Positions 36,162-48,300 of a stretch of 64,000 bases of DNA are shown in pieces. This DNA is from Melanocharis versteri (taxonomy: Eukaryota > Chordata > Aves > Passeriformes > Melanocharitidae): NCBI GenBank assembly GCA_013397845.1, contig VZTG01009131.1, positions 191,297-255,296 on the forward strand. Reading direction: 5' to 3'. The notes under the pieces were generated by a model. It did not search any database. It worked only from the letters and a program-made list of their open reading frames with translations, and was not told the origin of the DNA. Made by a program: the position numbers and the translations under genes. The first letter of the stretch is position 1. The number at the start of each line of letters is the position of its first letter.

Positions 36162-37284
36162 CTAAACTTACAAAGAAAGGATATAAATGTATTTATTTAT
36201 GCATATACGCACATTTCTTTTAATATAGACTGAACAATAGTTTTTCAGTTAAAACATCCTTCCTAAGGATTAAAAAAAAAAATTAAATCACCATTTTTCA
36301 AATTTACATTGGAATTATAACAATTCTGTCATCTATGTATCATGCATCAAGAAACTCAAGCCTAAAGAAGAAAATTCCATTTACTCCCTTTAAGTCTTAC
36401 TGCTTGTAGAAATTAATTATGTTCATTTACTCTTTTAGGAATATTTTTTTAAATTTCCTTACATTCCTCTCAGGTTAGCCAGACTCAGGATGAATGTATT
36501 TTTGTCATATGCTCTTATTCTGAGAACTGCTGTTTCAGTTAGCAAACACTTGAATTAAGTCCTTGGGTTTTGGTTCTGTATTCACCTGAAAAATGAGTAA
36601 GTATACATTCAAAGATGCAATGTTAAGTTGCAGTAATATACAGTAATACATAGTAGTGATATCAAATATATACTCTATAGCAAGATTTTAGTTGTAACAG
36701 ACTATAATCTCATATGACACATGCAAAAGCTCATCTTAATAATTCTTATGGTTAAAAGTATGATCACCAAATACCAAAGTTAAGAAAAGTATATTTATTT
36801 GATTCTCCTTTTAGCTGATGACAAAGTAGTACATTTCATAAACAGCAGCACAGGAAAGAACAATTTTGAATTTGTGGAAAATGCAACATAACATGAGACA
36901 GTAAACACATGAAGTGGCTTGTGACAGTTTCCCCAGATTTAGCAGCAATTACAATTTCCATGCGCTCAACATCACACTGCTGAAATCAACAAAGCAAACT
37001 CATTCTTTTGAAGCTTCTGAAGTACTTCCTACAGTGGTGTAGTCTTTCCATATTGAGTTATGAGAAATACAGAATCCTCAGTGTAGCAAGTTGCCAAATG
37101 CAAAAACCCAACAACTACAAAAAAATCCCAGACAAAAACCCACCACCCCAAAGAGTACTCCTCAATCTTTACTGTTAGAACAGAGCAGTTCCTTCATTGT
37201 CAGATACACTTCATACAAACTCACCTTTCATTTATCTCATCCAAACCTTGCCTACTCGGGAGTTTTTTTCCTTCCCTGTTTATG

Positions 37285-37358
37285 ATATACATACATATAT
37301 ACATATATATACAGATATATATAGGTATATATATACACACATATATATATATATATAT
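37285..37358. repeat. TA/CA-type microsatellite
   Basis: A run of ATAC, ATAT and ACAC units ending in about nine uninterrupted AT units. Confidence 0.9.
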
Positions 37359-37359
37359 C

Positions 37360-37393
37360 ACTGAAAAGGTGAAAAGGTGAAAAGGTGAAAAAG
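37360..37393. repeat. 8-bp minisatellite GTGAAAAG
   Basis: Four near-perfect copies of GTGAAAAG (first copy CTGAAAAG, last with an extra A), directly adjoining the TA/CA microsatellite. Confidence 0.9.
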
Positions 37394-38768
37394 GAATGAG
37401 CAAAGTGGATATGGGTAAGAGCATGGTTTTCTTCTTAGGATTCTGGTTAGTATTTATTCCTACCATGCACAACAGTTGTCTCTGAAGTGGGAACTATTCA
37501 AGAATATTAGAATTCTAAAGTAGGAAAGCTTCCCTGACTAATTTTTTCTGTAAATGGGAAGTGACTTTCCTGAAACCTTGAGAGGGGCTTCCCATAAAAA
37601 AAAAAGGAAAAAAGCTTCCAATGTCAGTTAAACATAGGCCACTTTGAGAAAATGAAATGTGCAGCTAGTTCCCCCATTAAGGTTGGGGAGTTTCAAGGCA
37701 GCAGCTTCCTCCATTTGAGAAGCTACAATGTGATATTCCCTTACTGCTTTCCATTCCCAAGTGTTTTGCACAGCACCTGAAGCTTACTGAGTTGTGCAAA
37801 CTTAAAGCTGTTACAGTGCAAGACTTAAAACAAAAAGGTTAGTTTCCCTTACTAAGCACAAACAATAATCAAATCTGTACACCATGCATTGCTCTAAAAA
37901 AACACTCCAATCAACCTTCTCCCTTGGTACTTTTGATACCCTTTTATCCCAGTTATATACACACCTGTAATACACCTCACTATATTCACGTGTGTGACTG
38001 TGCAGTCACACCCCCTTGTGCAATTCCTTATTATATAAAAAACCATGCTGTAATAAATATCATTAATGCAGCCAAGATGCCAAATACAGATGCACTGCAG
38101 GAGGTTCTTTAAATAAGGCTTAGCTCTGTCCTGAATTCATTACATGACACATACTAAGGACATGAAAATACTATAATAATGTATTTTCTTACATCGGAAA
38201 ACCACCTTTTAAATATTCAAATAAACAGCCATTAAATATCAATTTTATGTCCTTTTAGAAATGCTGTTTTAAAAGTGACACTCATTTCCTGTTTCTAACA
38301 GATACTCTTCTGCTCAAAGATAAATTGCAAATTAAGGCATGAGTATATTCTCCTTTTTTACATAACATACCTTTAAAATACTCATACTACACTACACCTC
38401 CTTTAACTGATTAACTGAAGTTTTCTGAGGAAGTATGTATTTGAATAGGTAAATGTCCATGTGAAAACAAATACATGGTTTTATAGTGTAAATAAAACAT
38501 GTAATTTGAAAGAGTCCAGATCTTTTACCCTTTATTCATTATGGAGGGATCCAAATACTTAAAATATGTGAAATAATTTTTGAGATTTCCAGTTTTCACT
38601 AACCAGGTAATACTCGACACTCCAGTCAGAATCAGAATTGTAATGCATTTGGAGCAGCACTGAAGCCCTGAAATGAAAAGAAGGCGAGCTTACGCCGAAT
38701 CTGAGACAAAGTAAGAAAGGCTTCCCAGTTCTTAAGAAAATTAAGATACATGTTTTTGCCACTGTAAC

Positions 38769-38774
38769 TTTATT
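38769..38774 (-). promoter_or_regulatory. Candidate HCCS poly(A) signal
   Basis: AATAAA on the minus strand about 200 bases past the HCCS stop codon. A second AATAAA lies further on at 38531-38536. Either or both could be used; only transcript ends would decide. Confidence 0.45.
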
Positions 38775-38972
38775 ATTCCATTTGAAACACCACAAAGCAC
38801 TGGGGTACTTAACAAGAGATTTCCTTGTCCTCCCTTCCCACTCCAGAAGAACAGTGGTGATGATGAAAGCAGTGACAGCTGCAGTGAACTTCTCTCTCTC
38901 AAGTCCTGATATTCACATGTCCTTTGTGTAGGAGGAAAGTGGTTACTTTTCGAGTACACACCACAGGAGCAG

Positions 38973-39171
38973 TTAGGAAGTCCAGCGCCACCAGGCCACC
39001 TTCACTCTGTCCCAGACGGCCGAGAGCGAGTCCAGCGCAGGGCGCACGTCCAGGATGGTGAACTGGTAGTTCTTGTCCACCTCGCCGCCGTCATAGTAAT
39101 CGATAACGTACCGCACTTCCTTCCCACACCGGTCAACTATCCAGTCATGCCTATCAAAGGGTAGCTCGTAC
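38973..39171 (-). CDS. HCCS: HCCS coding exon 6 (C-terminus)
   Basis: The acceptor CTTTTCCAG precedes GTACGAGC. It encodes YELPFDRHDWIVDRCGKEV, YVIDYYDGGEVDKNYQ and ALDSLSAVWDRVKVAWWRW, ending TS and TAA at 38975-38973. It is noticeably more GC- and CpG-rich than the other exons. Confidence 0.95.
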
Positions 39172-42100
39172 CTGGAAAAGACAGGGAACAGGCCATGGAG
39201 GTATTTTAATGGATATTATGAACCTGAGAGAGAGAGTGGAAGTCCAATTCAAGACTTATTTGTCTGTAAGATCCCACTTGTACCTCTATCTCCTGGCAAT
39301 TCTAACTTGCAATACCAGTTCAGAAACATCCTTAAATTAATTCTACACCACGTTTTCAGACACATCTCTCTAGCCTCCCATCCCACTGGAAGACCTTCTT
39401 CCCTGCCCACGTACCCCATCCATGAACGTATTCTGGCTCTTGGTGAGTACTCCTTTGCTTTGCCTCCAAACCGCATCAGTGACGGCCCACATGGACATTC
39501 CCTGTGAATACGATTAAAAAGGCAAGTAGTTTTTACCTTTTAATGCAGTATTATTTTCAGTTATTAAACCACTATGGTAATTTGTTTTAGTAACATAGAA
39601 ACTGAGTAGAAGAAAGAGCAACAGTAAAAAATTAATTACAAGTGATATAAACCAACTTTTTTTCCTTTAAAGGCTTGAAAAGTCACCCAGTTTCTGCCAG
39701 CACTTAGTGCTGGTACGATAAAGTATCTCTGATATGCTCCACACCATTGTTCTAACTTGTCAACAAAGCAGTTCTCTGCAAAACTAATCCACAGATTTAA
39801 CAGATTAAGGAATAGAAAACCATAATCCAAACTACTGTATAACAATGATCATGGAATTTCTGAGAAAAATTTGTAATACTGAATGCTTAACTAGTCTGTC
39901 TCTTGAGGGAACAGGGACTATGCTGACCTAAAAAGTGACACTTGCTTTACACCAGTCATGCTAATCTAAGTTTACGACTTGTATTTTTGTCATAACATAA
40001 TGACAAATATTCCACATGCAACATTTCACATGTACATACATGGCATGTAGAGCTTCCCACTTCAAAATCTCCTTCCAAGCTTGCTCATTATTTTGGTTAT
40101 GAATCTTAATAATGTTGGTCATGTCTTCACTTGTTATGTCATCATCTTTCCACCTCCACCTAAAAAATAAGAACTTGAAAACAGTTTATAAACATTACAG
40201 CATAACTACTCCACCTTCCTCAGTGTATCTGATGAACTTCTGAATCGAGATTTAAGGCTGTATGCAAGACACAAGACAAGTGTGCAAACTTCTGGCTCAT
40301 CTGCTTAAGCGTCTTGAGAACCACTTCATTTTCTGTGCAGAAGTGGAGTTATCCAACTTATCATCACAGAGATCCACAAATTCTACATAGCTAAATTAAC
40401 AGCTTAACTGGATCAGAAAGTTATCAGAGTGTGCAAACATCACCACATCCACAGTAGTCATAAAAACGCTTAAGAAAAATCCCACTTGCATTCCTAATGC
40501 ACAGGAGTCCTGTATTCAAGACATTTTGCAAACACTTAGAAATACTTTTCATCTCTCTTGACACTGCACTGTGACTGCACGTGTGCTTCCTTTTGAACTG
40601 GCGTAACATTAACACGTCAGTGTTTACAGGACCAAAACTTGTATGTTCCATACAGGCTGCTTATGTCATACTGTGCTAGGAACCATATCAACACGTAGAA
40701 CAAAGAATTACTATTGCTGCAAAAGTAAACCGCCTGTAAAGTTCACCTGTTTGAGAATGATAAATCATTACAAACAAATGAGGAAACATCAGCACAGGAG
40801 GATTTTTAAGCCACAGGAGACACTAATCATCCAGTTAAGTCTTGCCTACACTAAATTTCTGTAAATACTGAAAATATCTACTTGCAAATTTCCCCATTTT
40901 TAGCAATTCTGCAAAGTTAGATGTTCTCACATAGAAGTTTTATACAATTAGCATGAAACCAACTAAGTTTCAAAGTTGGCAATCATGCAAACTTTGTCTA
41001 TGCCTGTGCCTGGACTTTTAAGAAAATTTCCTGAGCCAGTAGCAGTTGCTTGACATTCCTTACCATCTTCCTCATCACTAGAAGACATATGGCCTTTCAG
41101 ACCAACTCACCCTTTAAAATAAAGATGTTTATAAAAATAGTACTTTTTTAAAAGAGCTACTTTATTATTTACTGGTTAAAATCCACAAATTCTCAAAAAA
41201 AAGAACAATAACTAATGATACTAGTTCATGAATCCCAGGCTCACAGATACCATCTGATAATTCACAGTGTATTTACCCTTTTCTTAGCATAGCATTCCAG
41301 AACATTTGCTCTGAAGGGTAGACCCATTTCTTGTCAGAATGTGCTCTAGGAATGGAAGATTCTTCTCTAACAGTTGACAACGGAAATGGTTGACCTGGGG
41401 ATGGCTGCTGATTGGGAGGAGGCATCTAGAGAACAAGTAGAACCAACAACAAACTAGAGTACTAGCATTTTTTTAAGTTACAGTGTTTGAGAAAAATCAA
41501 AGCATAATCAATCAGCTCCTACAAAGATCAAGAAGTTCAGCCTCTATTTAAGTCCACCAAAAATATCTTTTTTTTACAGCAGAGCTCCTTGCACAAGTTT
41601 GTCATCAGAAGACTTAAGGAATGCTTTCTGCCTAAACTTCAACTTTCAAAAGAGCAATGCTTTTTGTAAACCAGAGGAAATCTTGGAGAGATGCTAATCA
41701 GAACTCAACCATACTTTTATTACACAGTACCTAAAATCCACCAATGTATCATAAAAAACATACATGCAACTAGTAAATAGAGCAAAAGATACTTAAAAAC
41801 TGGAAAACTACCAGAGATGTAAATTTTAATAAAACGTTAAATAAGATGTAAGTTGTTTTTAAATAAAACTTTGCACACAAAAATAGAAAAAGCAGTGTTA
41901 AAAATAAAAAAATTAATGTTATTTCCCAGAGTTTCCAGCCTACACAGTAACACTATTTACATTTTTAGGTATAATACTTCAAAAGAAACAAGACTAAAGA
42001 AAACATGTGAAGTAAGCAAAAGTTACCATATTGCTGGGATCTATGTCATCTTTCACTTGAGAAGCACCAGACTTCACAGGACATGCTACAAACTCATAAG

Positions 42101-42997
42101 CTCTTTCTTGATGGGCAGGAACATCGTCTGTGTTCTCAGTTCTATGATCAGCAGTCTTCATGTGCATTGGACAACCTTAAACACAACAGCATACATTTTG
42201 CTACGAGATGAAAACGCTAAGACATTAAATAGAAGAGTTCATTGAAGGCTCATGTAAATGCAAATGGGTATTTCACTCTTTTTTTCTGGGCTTTTCCACA
42301 GTTTTAACTGCTCTCTTTCCTGCATTTCAGGACCCAAAATCATTATAAGATCTAAGTTTCCTTTGTAGTCTTTGAATGCTCATTTCCTACCCCATGCTGG
42401 CCCCAATACTGAACTGTTTGTACTTAAGATTTCCTCAGGGAAGCTGACCCAGTGCGCTGACTGAGTCAACAGAAGAGCTGATGTCCTTCTCCAGGCACTC
42501 ATCTCATTCCACCCTTCTGCTGCCCTCTTCCAGATGCACGGTTTTTAGCGACAACCAGTCAAGCAGCTATCACCTCTGTAGGGGCTCTCTCACCCTCTGT
42601 GGGTGTACCACACCATGGAACAGATTTGTAGGGCTCCTGTCAAACAGGACAACTGGGAGAGACCCACAGGTTCTACAGCAAGCACCTCCTGTCTCTACAA
42701 ATAAAGCAGCTTGCACAGTGTTCTGGTGAACAAGTGACTCCTCCTCAGGAACATTTACTTGAGAATGACTTTTGTCAAACAAAAAACTCAAGTTTATTTG
42801 AAGAATTTCTCCCCTCCCCCCAAGATTTTTCAGTCTGGTTTCCATGTAGAGGTTAGTTCATTTAGGTTTCAAGAATGATTACCGCTCATTTTTTCCTGAT
42901 GCATGGGACATTCTGAAGGTGGAGACGCCGTCTGATATTGCCTGGATGCCTTTGGTGGCTGCTCTGCAGCAGGCGGGGAGGATGCGGACAAACCCAT
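38973..42997 (-). CDS. HCCS: Holocytochrome c-type synthase (cytochrome c heme lyase)
   Basis: HCCS sits in the mitochondrial intermembrane space/inner membrane and attaches heme to apocytochrome c (and c1) through thioethers at CXXCH. Six coding exons (42997-42883, 42175-42027, 41425-41277, 40159-40040, 39501-39415, 39171-38973) join in phase to 272 codons plus stop; human HCCS is recalled as 268 aa. The start ATG at 42997 has a strong GCCATGG context and gives MGLSASSPP, like the human MGLS start. Heme-regulatory-type CP motifs appear at residues 30-33 and 40-43 (both CPMH) and 70-71. The core is intact: MPPPNQQPSPGQPF, STVREESSIPRA, WVYPSEQMFWNAML, KIHNQNNEQAWKEILKWEAL (its His, residue 158 here, corresponds to the heme-ligand His154 of human), [20 protein letters not shown] and C-terminal VAWWRWTS. 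No frameshift or stop is present. Introns show this is not a processed retrocopy. Confidence 0.97.
39415..39501 (-). CDS. HCCS: HCCS coding exon 5
   Basis: The acceptor TATTCACAG precedes GGAATGTCC; the donor is TGGATGGG followed by GTACGT. It encodes ECPCGPSLMRFGGKAKEY and [11 protein letters not shown]. Confidence 0.95.
40040..40159 (-). CDS. HCCS: HCCS coding exon 4 (heme-ligand His)
   Basis: The acceptor TTATTTTTTAG precedes GTGGAGG; the donor is ATGCCAT followed by GTATGT. It encodes WRWKDDDITSEDM and IIKIHNQNNEQAWKE, with the conserved catalytic/ligand histidine. Confidence 0.95.
41277..41425 (-). CDS. HCCS: HCCS coding exon 3
   Basis: The acceptor GTTCTCTAG precedes ATGCCTCC; the donor is AGAAAAGG followed by GTAAAT. 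It encodes MPPPNQQPSPGQPF through WVYPSEQMFWNAMLRK. Confidence 0.95.
42027..42175 (-). CDS. HCCS: HCCS coding exon 2
   Basis: The acceptor TTGTGTTTAAG precedes GTTGTCC; the donor is AATATG followed by GTAACT. It encodes the second CPMH, VPAHQERAYEFVACPV and DDIDPSNM. Confidence 0.95.
42883..42997 (-). CDS. HCCS: HCCS coding exon 1 (start codon)
   Basis: ATG at 42997-42995. The donor is ATGAGCG followed by GTAATC; the Gly codon is split 1+2. It encodes residues 1-38, including the first CPMH. The exon continues upstream as 5' UTR to a good acceptor (CCTTTTTCTTTAG, exon start 43033), so at least one non-coding exon must lie further right, probably in the CpG island. Confidence 0.95.
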
Positions 42998-43398
42998 GGC
43001 CTCTGCACACCGGGCCTTTTTTAGATCAGATTTCTAAAGAAAAAGGAAGCAAACATCCGTAATACAAAACTACACTGGTTATTTATTAAGGTGAACACCA
43101 AGTGCAGGTGCAGTGCCGCACCACAAATTTAAAAATTAACTGAAAAATCGATTTAAGTAGCAAGCTTCCAGCCCAAACAAAAACTCAAGCACCCACCAGG
43201 GCTGCCCCGAGCCGCTCCTCACGGTCACTGGCGGGGGCTGTGCCCGCACGCCGTGAAGGGCAGCGGCTCCCGCCGGAGCGCCGCGGCCCCGGCCGTGACC
43301 GACCCGCAAGGTCAGTGCAGGCAGGCCGGCCCCTTAGGGTGCCGCCGCCTCAGCGCCCGCCTCCAGCGCCGCGGCCCCCGCAGCTCCGCTGCACCACC

Positions 43399-43453
43399 NN
43401 NNNNNNNNNNNNNNNNNNNNNNNNNNNNNNNNNNNNNNNNNNNNNNNNNNNNN
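43399..43453. other. Assembly gap (55 N)
   Basis: Run of N inside the HCCS CpG island, next to a 48-base-period tandem repeat. Confidence 0.99.
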
Positions 43454-43526
43454 CGCCGGGGCTCCGGGAGCGGGGCCAGGCACGGGGCCGGTGCCTCCCG
43501 CCGCCGGGGCTCCGGGAGCGGGGCAG
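43454..43526. repeat. 48-bp tandem repeat at gap edge
   Basis: The block starting CGCCGGGGCTCCGGGAGCGG occurs at 43454 and again at 43502, a period of 48 bases. The first copy begins exactly at the gap edge, so more copies may be missing. Confidence 0.85.
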
Positions 43527-43760
43527 TTCGCCCCGAGGCGCGCCCTCGCACAGCTGCCCAGGCCCCGCAGCGCGGGGGCGGCTCAAGGGGAGCCCGCGGG
43601 GGCGCACGGCAGGGACGGGAGCTGGGTCTGAACTTGCCAGCGACAGCGAACTGTGCGAACCGAGGCTCGCGGGAAGCCCCGGGCAGCTGCGCTAGCGAGA
43701 GCTACGGGTGCTCCGACCTCGTGCTGGGGGCTTGTTGGTGAAATCATTATCCCTTGCAAC

Positions 43761-44948
43761 TGTAAATAAGTGCTTAAGTGTAGAAGGAACCCACAACGTA
43801 CTAGCAGCACGCATCGATACCGCACAGGTGTATCCTTTTTAGTATTAAACTTGCGGAGATACTAAAGTTCTTTACGATTATTTTTAAACACCAACTAGCC
43901 AAGAAAAGTATCACAGCTTAAGATTTCTTAAGAATACTGTCTTATTTCCAAGCCAGAAGATGCAGATTAACTATATGTGTGAGACACCGTGCATAACATA
44001 CAGAAGATGGAGCTCACTATGCATCAGAGCACGGAATACTACCTTCATCCCATCCCTTTCTGACCAACAGGTGATAAGACCTGGCTATGCAGTAACCACT
44101 GTAACAGCAAGTCCGAACCCCACAGGACTATTTCAATGTTCATCCCACGACATGGACTCTAAGGAGGGTGTCAAGTGCAAAAAGCAGGTGGGGAGACGAG
44201 AAACATTCATTACAAATGTATAACAATTAGAACTGATTAAAAAAATAACCATAGTTTTTTTCCCAAATATTCTATTTCATTGTAACAATTAAAAATAAAA
44301 CTAAAGTAGAAAGAAATTTAATCTTCAAGTGACACAGTTATTACAGTATCTTAGGATGAAAACAATCCAAATTCAAATGTGGAAGAAGGGTGTTTGTAAG
44401 TACAGAAATTAGTGATTCTCTCCTATTTCTTTCAAAATTCTAAACCACACTGAAATTGTTCTAAGCAGCAATATTTCAAAATACGTAACTACCTGAATTT
44501 TAAAAACTTTTATATATTCCTGTCAAAAGTGCTTCTAAGGTAATTTTTACATGCCATCCTTCAAAGTAGGATCTTTCTTATTAACAAGGACATTGCCATT
44601 CAGTGTGAACAAGAAATAAAAATACAAGTATAAAGTAATATCAAATACTCATCCTTTCAGTCATTTTTGCCCTTTTATAGTCTAAATTACTTAAGAGATA
44701 ATTGTTTTCTACCCTTTCTGCATGCAGGAATTATTAGCACAGCATATTGAGAATCTTAAGATAGAAATTTAGCATCATGTCAGCAGTGGAATCTCTGCTA
44801 TATACCCTAGAAAACATTCTGATTGCCTCCATCGTTTCCCAATTTAGGCATATTTGACTTTGCTGCAGTATCTAAGACTACACTCACAGTAACAGCTGTG
44901 TAAGCAGCACTAGAGAATAATTTTAAATCTTCACTTGCTGCAGGTACA
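43761..44948. other. Non-coding spacer upstream of HCCS
   Basis: AT-rich, no exon or repeat recognised. Confidence 0.4.
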
Positions 44949-45320
44949 GAACCACAGAACAGTTTGGGTTAGAAGGGACCTTAAAGATCCTCTTGTTCCA
45001 GCCCCTCTGCCATGGGCAGGGACATCTTCCCCTACGCAAGGTAGCTCAAAGCCTCATCCAACCTGGCCTTGAACAGGGCCATCCACAGCTTCTCTGGGCA
45101 ACCTGTTCCAGCATCTCATGGAAGAATTTCTTCCTAACACCCAATCTAAACCTGCCCTCTTTCAGTTTAAAGCCATTCCCCCTTGTCCTGTCACTACATG
45201 CCTCTACAGTCCCTCTCCAGCTCTCCTGTAGCCCCTTTACATACTGGAAGGGGCTCTAAAGTGTCCACAGAGCCTTCTCTTCTCCAGGCTGAACAACCAC
45301 AAGTCACCCATCCTGTCTTC
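44949..45320 (-). mobile_element. CR1 LINE 3' fragment
   Basis: The plus strand reads GAACCACAGAACAGTTTGGG, TTAGAAGGGACCTTAAAGAT, GGCAACCTGTTCCAGCATCT, AACACCCAATCTAAACCTGC, TTGTCCTGTCACTACATGCC and CTTCTCCAGGCTGAACAACC. This is a well-preserved reverse-complement CR1 3' end, so the element is on the minus strand. It is truncated at its 5' end. Confidence 0.92.
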
Positions 45321-48300
45321 ACGTAATGACAGTTTAATAAGATCTTCCCACGGAGCAACTGAAATCTCTGCTTCTAAATATTTCAAGTCAGTGGCAGAAG
45401 GGACTCTACGGTAAAATAGATTTTCTCTCTCTGATGTTCTTAAATGGAAAATTGGTTCTACTCCTTCCTCTCAAAGTGCATAATGCTGGAGATCTCAGCG
45501 TGCCATCTCCCTGCTTTCCACCGTCACTCTCCACCAGAAGCAATAACTGCACTATTAGTCACTGTATAGATAATAGTTTTCACCCTCTGTAAGATGAGCC
45601 AAGTAGCAAATTTTTTTTACTCAATGTAAAGCCTTCTGTACAATGAACACCAAGGTCCTAATCTCAATGAAGCATACAGTCCACCCATAGGTATATTGCA
45701 CTGTGAACTCCAGAAAAGCAGAACAGAAGATATCACAGTAACCCACCATCTAAAAAATTACAGATATCCATTGCGAAGAATAATTTTTTTTTAAATCTTA
45801 GTGCAAAATTATCACACCAATATGAGGAGAGAAACCAAAGTTTTCAGCAAGAGCACAAAGAGTAATAAAAAAAACTGGGGAGAAAATGAAAAGCAACTTT
45901 GCACCTGAGTATGACAAAGAAGTGGATATACAAAATACATCCTATGTCCTACATCTTAGGGGGAGATAATGTTTCTCACACTTCAAGCAAGATTTGCTGA
46001 ATGCATCAGTTGCATGGCTCACTGAAAGGCATCCCTTGTTCCCAGCCAAGCTCGGTCCTTCTTTCCCACCATTCAGTGTTAAAAGCTGCCTAGTGCCAAT
46101 AGGAAAGCCTCCTACCAAGCCCCATTGTCCTTCCTCAAGCAGTTGGAAATCTGACCTATATAGCATCTGACCCCAAAGAATGCCTGTTTCCAGCAACTCC
46201 CACTCACTTTCCAACAGACCAACTAGTTAATGAGCACTTTACTACACTAGCAGTGTAAAATTAGTACCCTAAGTATATAATTTACAAATGCAACTAAATA
46301 CCCTTCAAAAGATGAGAGAAAAAAAGTAGAAGCACTGGACTGCTTTGTGTTTTCTTCTAGTAATTTAACCATTGTGTAACACAAAAGAAAACACAAAGAA
46401 ACTTGAGTCATTCCTGTGCTTGGAAGCCAGCAGTTAAGATATAAACCAGCAGCAATCTCTAAGGATGCTCAAAGAAACCTCTGCGCTTACCACACAATTC
46501 ATGCTTCCATGCATACGTTCACTGTGTATTGAGGAACTTAACTGCCCATCTTAGTATTCAGTAAGGGACTGTGTAGTGTATCATATTTATAATACGCTCT
46601 TTATCCCCAGAGCCTTCAGACAACTGTCCAGCCTGACTCATGTGGTATTACAAGACAGTGCAATATAGTTACACTATCCAATCCAAAAGTTCTTCCCCAA
46701 TACACAACAAAACTTTATAGTTTAAGCTATATTCCTGGCCCCAGTGATGTCCTACATAGAATTTCAACATTGAAAAGTCCAGCTACCTGAGCAACAGTGT
46801 GGCTCAGGCCTCATACACCCACCTTCACTTTCTTTAAAATAAATAAGATACAGCATGAAATCTTAAGATACCATAAAAGCCAGTTGTTTCAGAATTGAAC
46901 CCAACCAAAACTGTTCTTTCATGATGCACTCATTATAGGTACATAAGCTCTTATCATATCAAGAAAGAAAAATTCACAAAATAAGAAACTGTGTTCCTTT
47001 CCTTTATTATGAAGTACCAATACCTTGCATACAACATGCAATTTATTGCTTATTGACATTATTGCATATATCAAAGGGAAAAAAATCAGCCAATATCATT
47101 TTATGCAAGCTCCTAAACTGTTCAAACAAAATACAGAAATGCTTTACAATATCACTGAAATGCTAACAAATAATTCAGATTCTTTCTTATAATAAAAAGT
47201 AAATTTAAACCCATAATACTTAATCGTTCACCTTACTATGATGGATTACTTTTATCACCAATCTTCTGAATTGTTATATTGCATTTTTAAGTTCTTGTGC
47301 CATGGTAAGGATTGCTACTACAATCAGGTCACATTACTAGCTGAATTTAATAATGTGATCCTGACATTTTGTGACACTATTAGAATTTACTGCAAACCAG
47401 ATTGTCAAGATTTACCAGAAATCAGTCTAGCAGAATCTACAGTTTTCGTCCTTGCTCTGCACGTAAGTTAGATAAGCTCATCAAGTTTCTTCATAGATAG
47501 AAGATTATATAACCATTTTCAAATTACAGGCTCCATTACTTATGCCTAACTTGTAACTCGTTTGTTCCAAACAGGTTTTGTAATTTGATTTTATAACAGG
47601 TTAGCTGTGCTTATTCTACACATATAGGTATCTGTCAATATTGAAGAAAACACTGCTTGGTAAATGCATGCTAGAAACAAATTCAGGGTATTTGGACGTG
47701 TGCATATTAAGTGTGCAAATTATATAGCCGAGCTCATGATTAGCCCTTTTCCTCCCTTCCCCCTATGATTTCATGGATTTTTCTTGTGAAACTGGAATAG
47801 GATTACTATAAACAAAACCACATTGCATTCAAAATTTTGTATTCTGTATTACAGCTTAGTATTCATATTTAAATGTTGCTTTCAAACCTAGCAAATTTTA
47901 AAAAATACCAAAATTTAAAAACTTAGAAGACAATTTACATGCAACATGTTCCATTTGGGTGCAGATTCTCATATACTTAAATATTTATAGGCTCATAAAA
48001 GCATGTCCTGTCCACAAGACAAGTACAATGTTTGACATCCCACACATAGATTAAAAACAAAGATACAATACAGAATATTTTATTTGCTTTTGTATTTTCA
48101 ATTTCAGTAAGTAGGAAGTTATAAATAGCACACTGAATCATTATATGGTTGATACCAAGCCATGCTGAACTCTTCATACTTCGCTCTCTTAAAGACACTT
48201 CTTTTACTTACAACTAGGTTAAAAATGTATATACTTAGTAATAAACAGATGCCCTCTCAGTGCAGGACATCACACAATGAAACTGTTCTTGGAAGAAATT

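Larger units (their letters stand above)
36162..38530. other. Non-coding spacer downstream of HCCS
   Basis: AT-rich, with no supported exon. It contains the TA/CA microsatellite and an 8-base minisatellite annotated separately. Confidence 0.4.
43190..43760 (-). promoter_or_regulatory. CpG island, probable HCCS promoter and 5' UTR exon
   Basis: A GC- and CpG-rich block begins about 160 bases upstream of the spliced 5' UTR part of HCCS exon 1 (acceptor at 43034-43035). It is interrupted by a 55-base N gap and carries a tandem repeat. Its position fits the transcription start and non-coding first exon of HCCS on the minus strand. A promoter for a divergent plus-strand transcript is also possible. 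Confidence 0.75.

Noticed and set aside
38973..42997. HCCS as a processed pseudogene inserted between RWDD3 and TLCD4
   Set aside because: It has five introns within the coding sequence, intact phases, all conserved motifs and its own CpG island.
43240..43825. Frames across the HCCS CpG island
   Set aside because: They span an N gap and a tandem repeat, and HCCS itself starts at 42997 with a conserved N-terminus.
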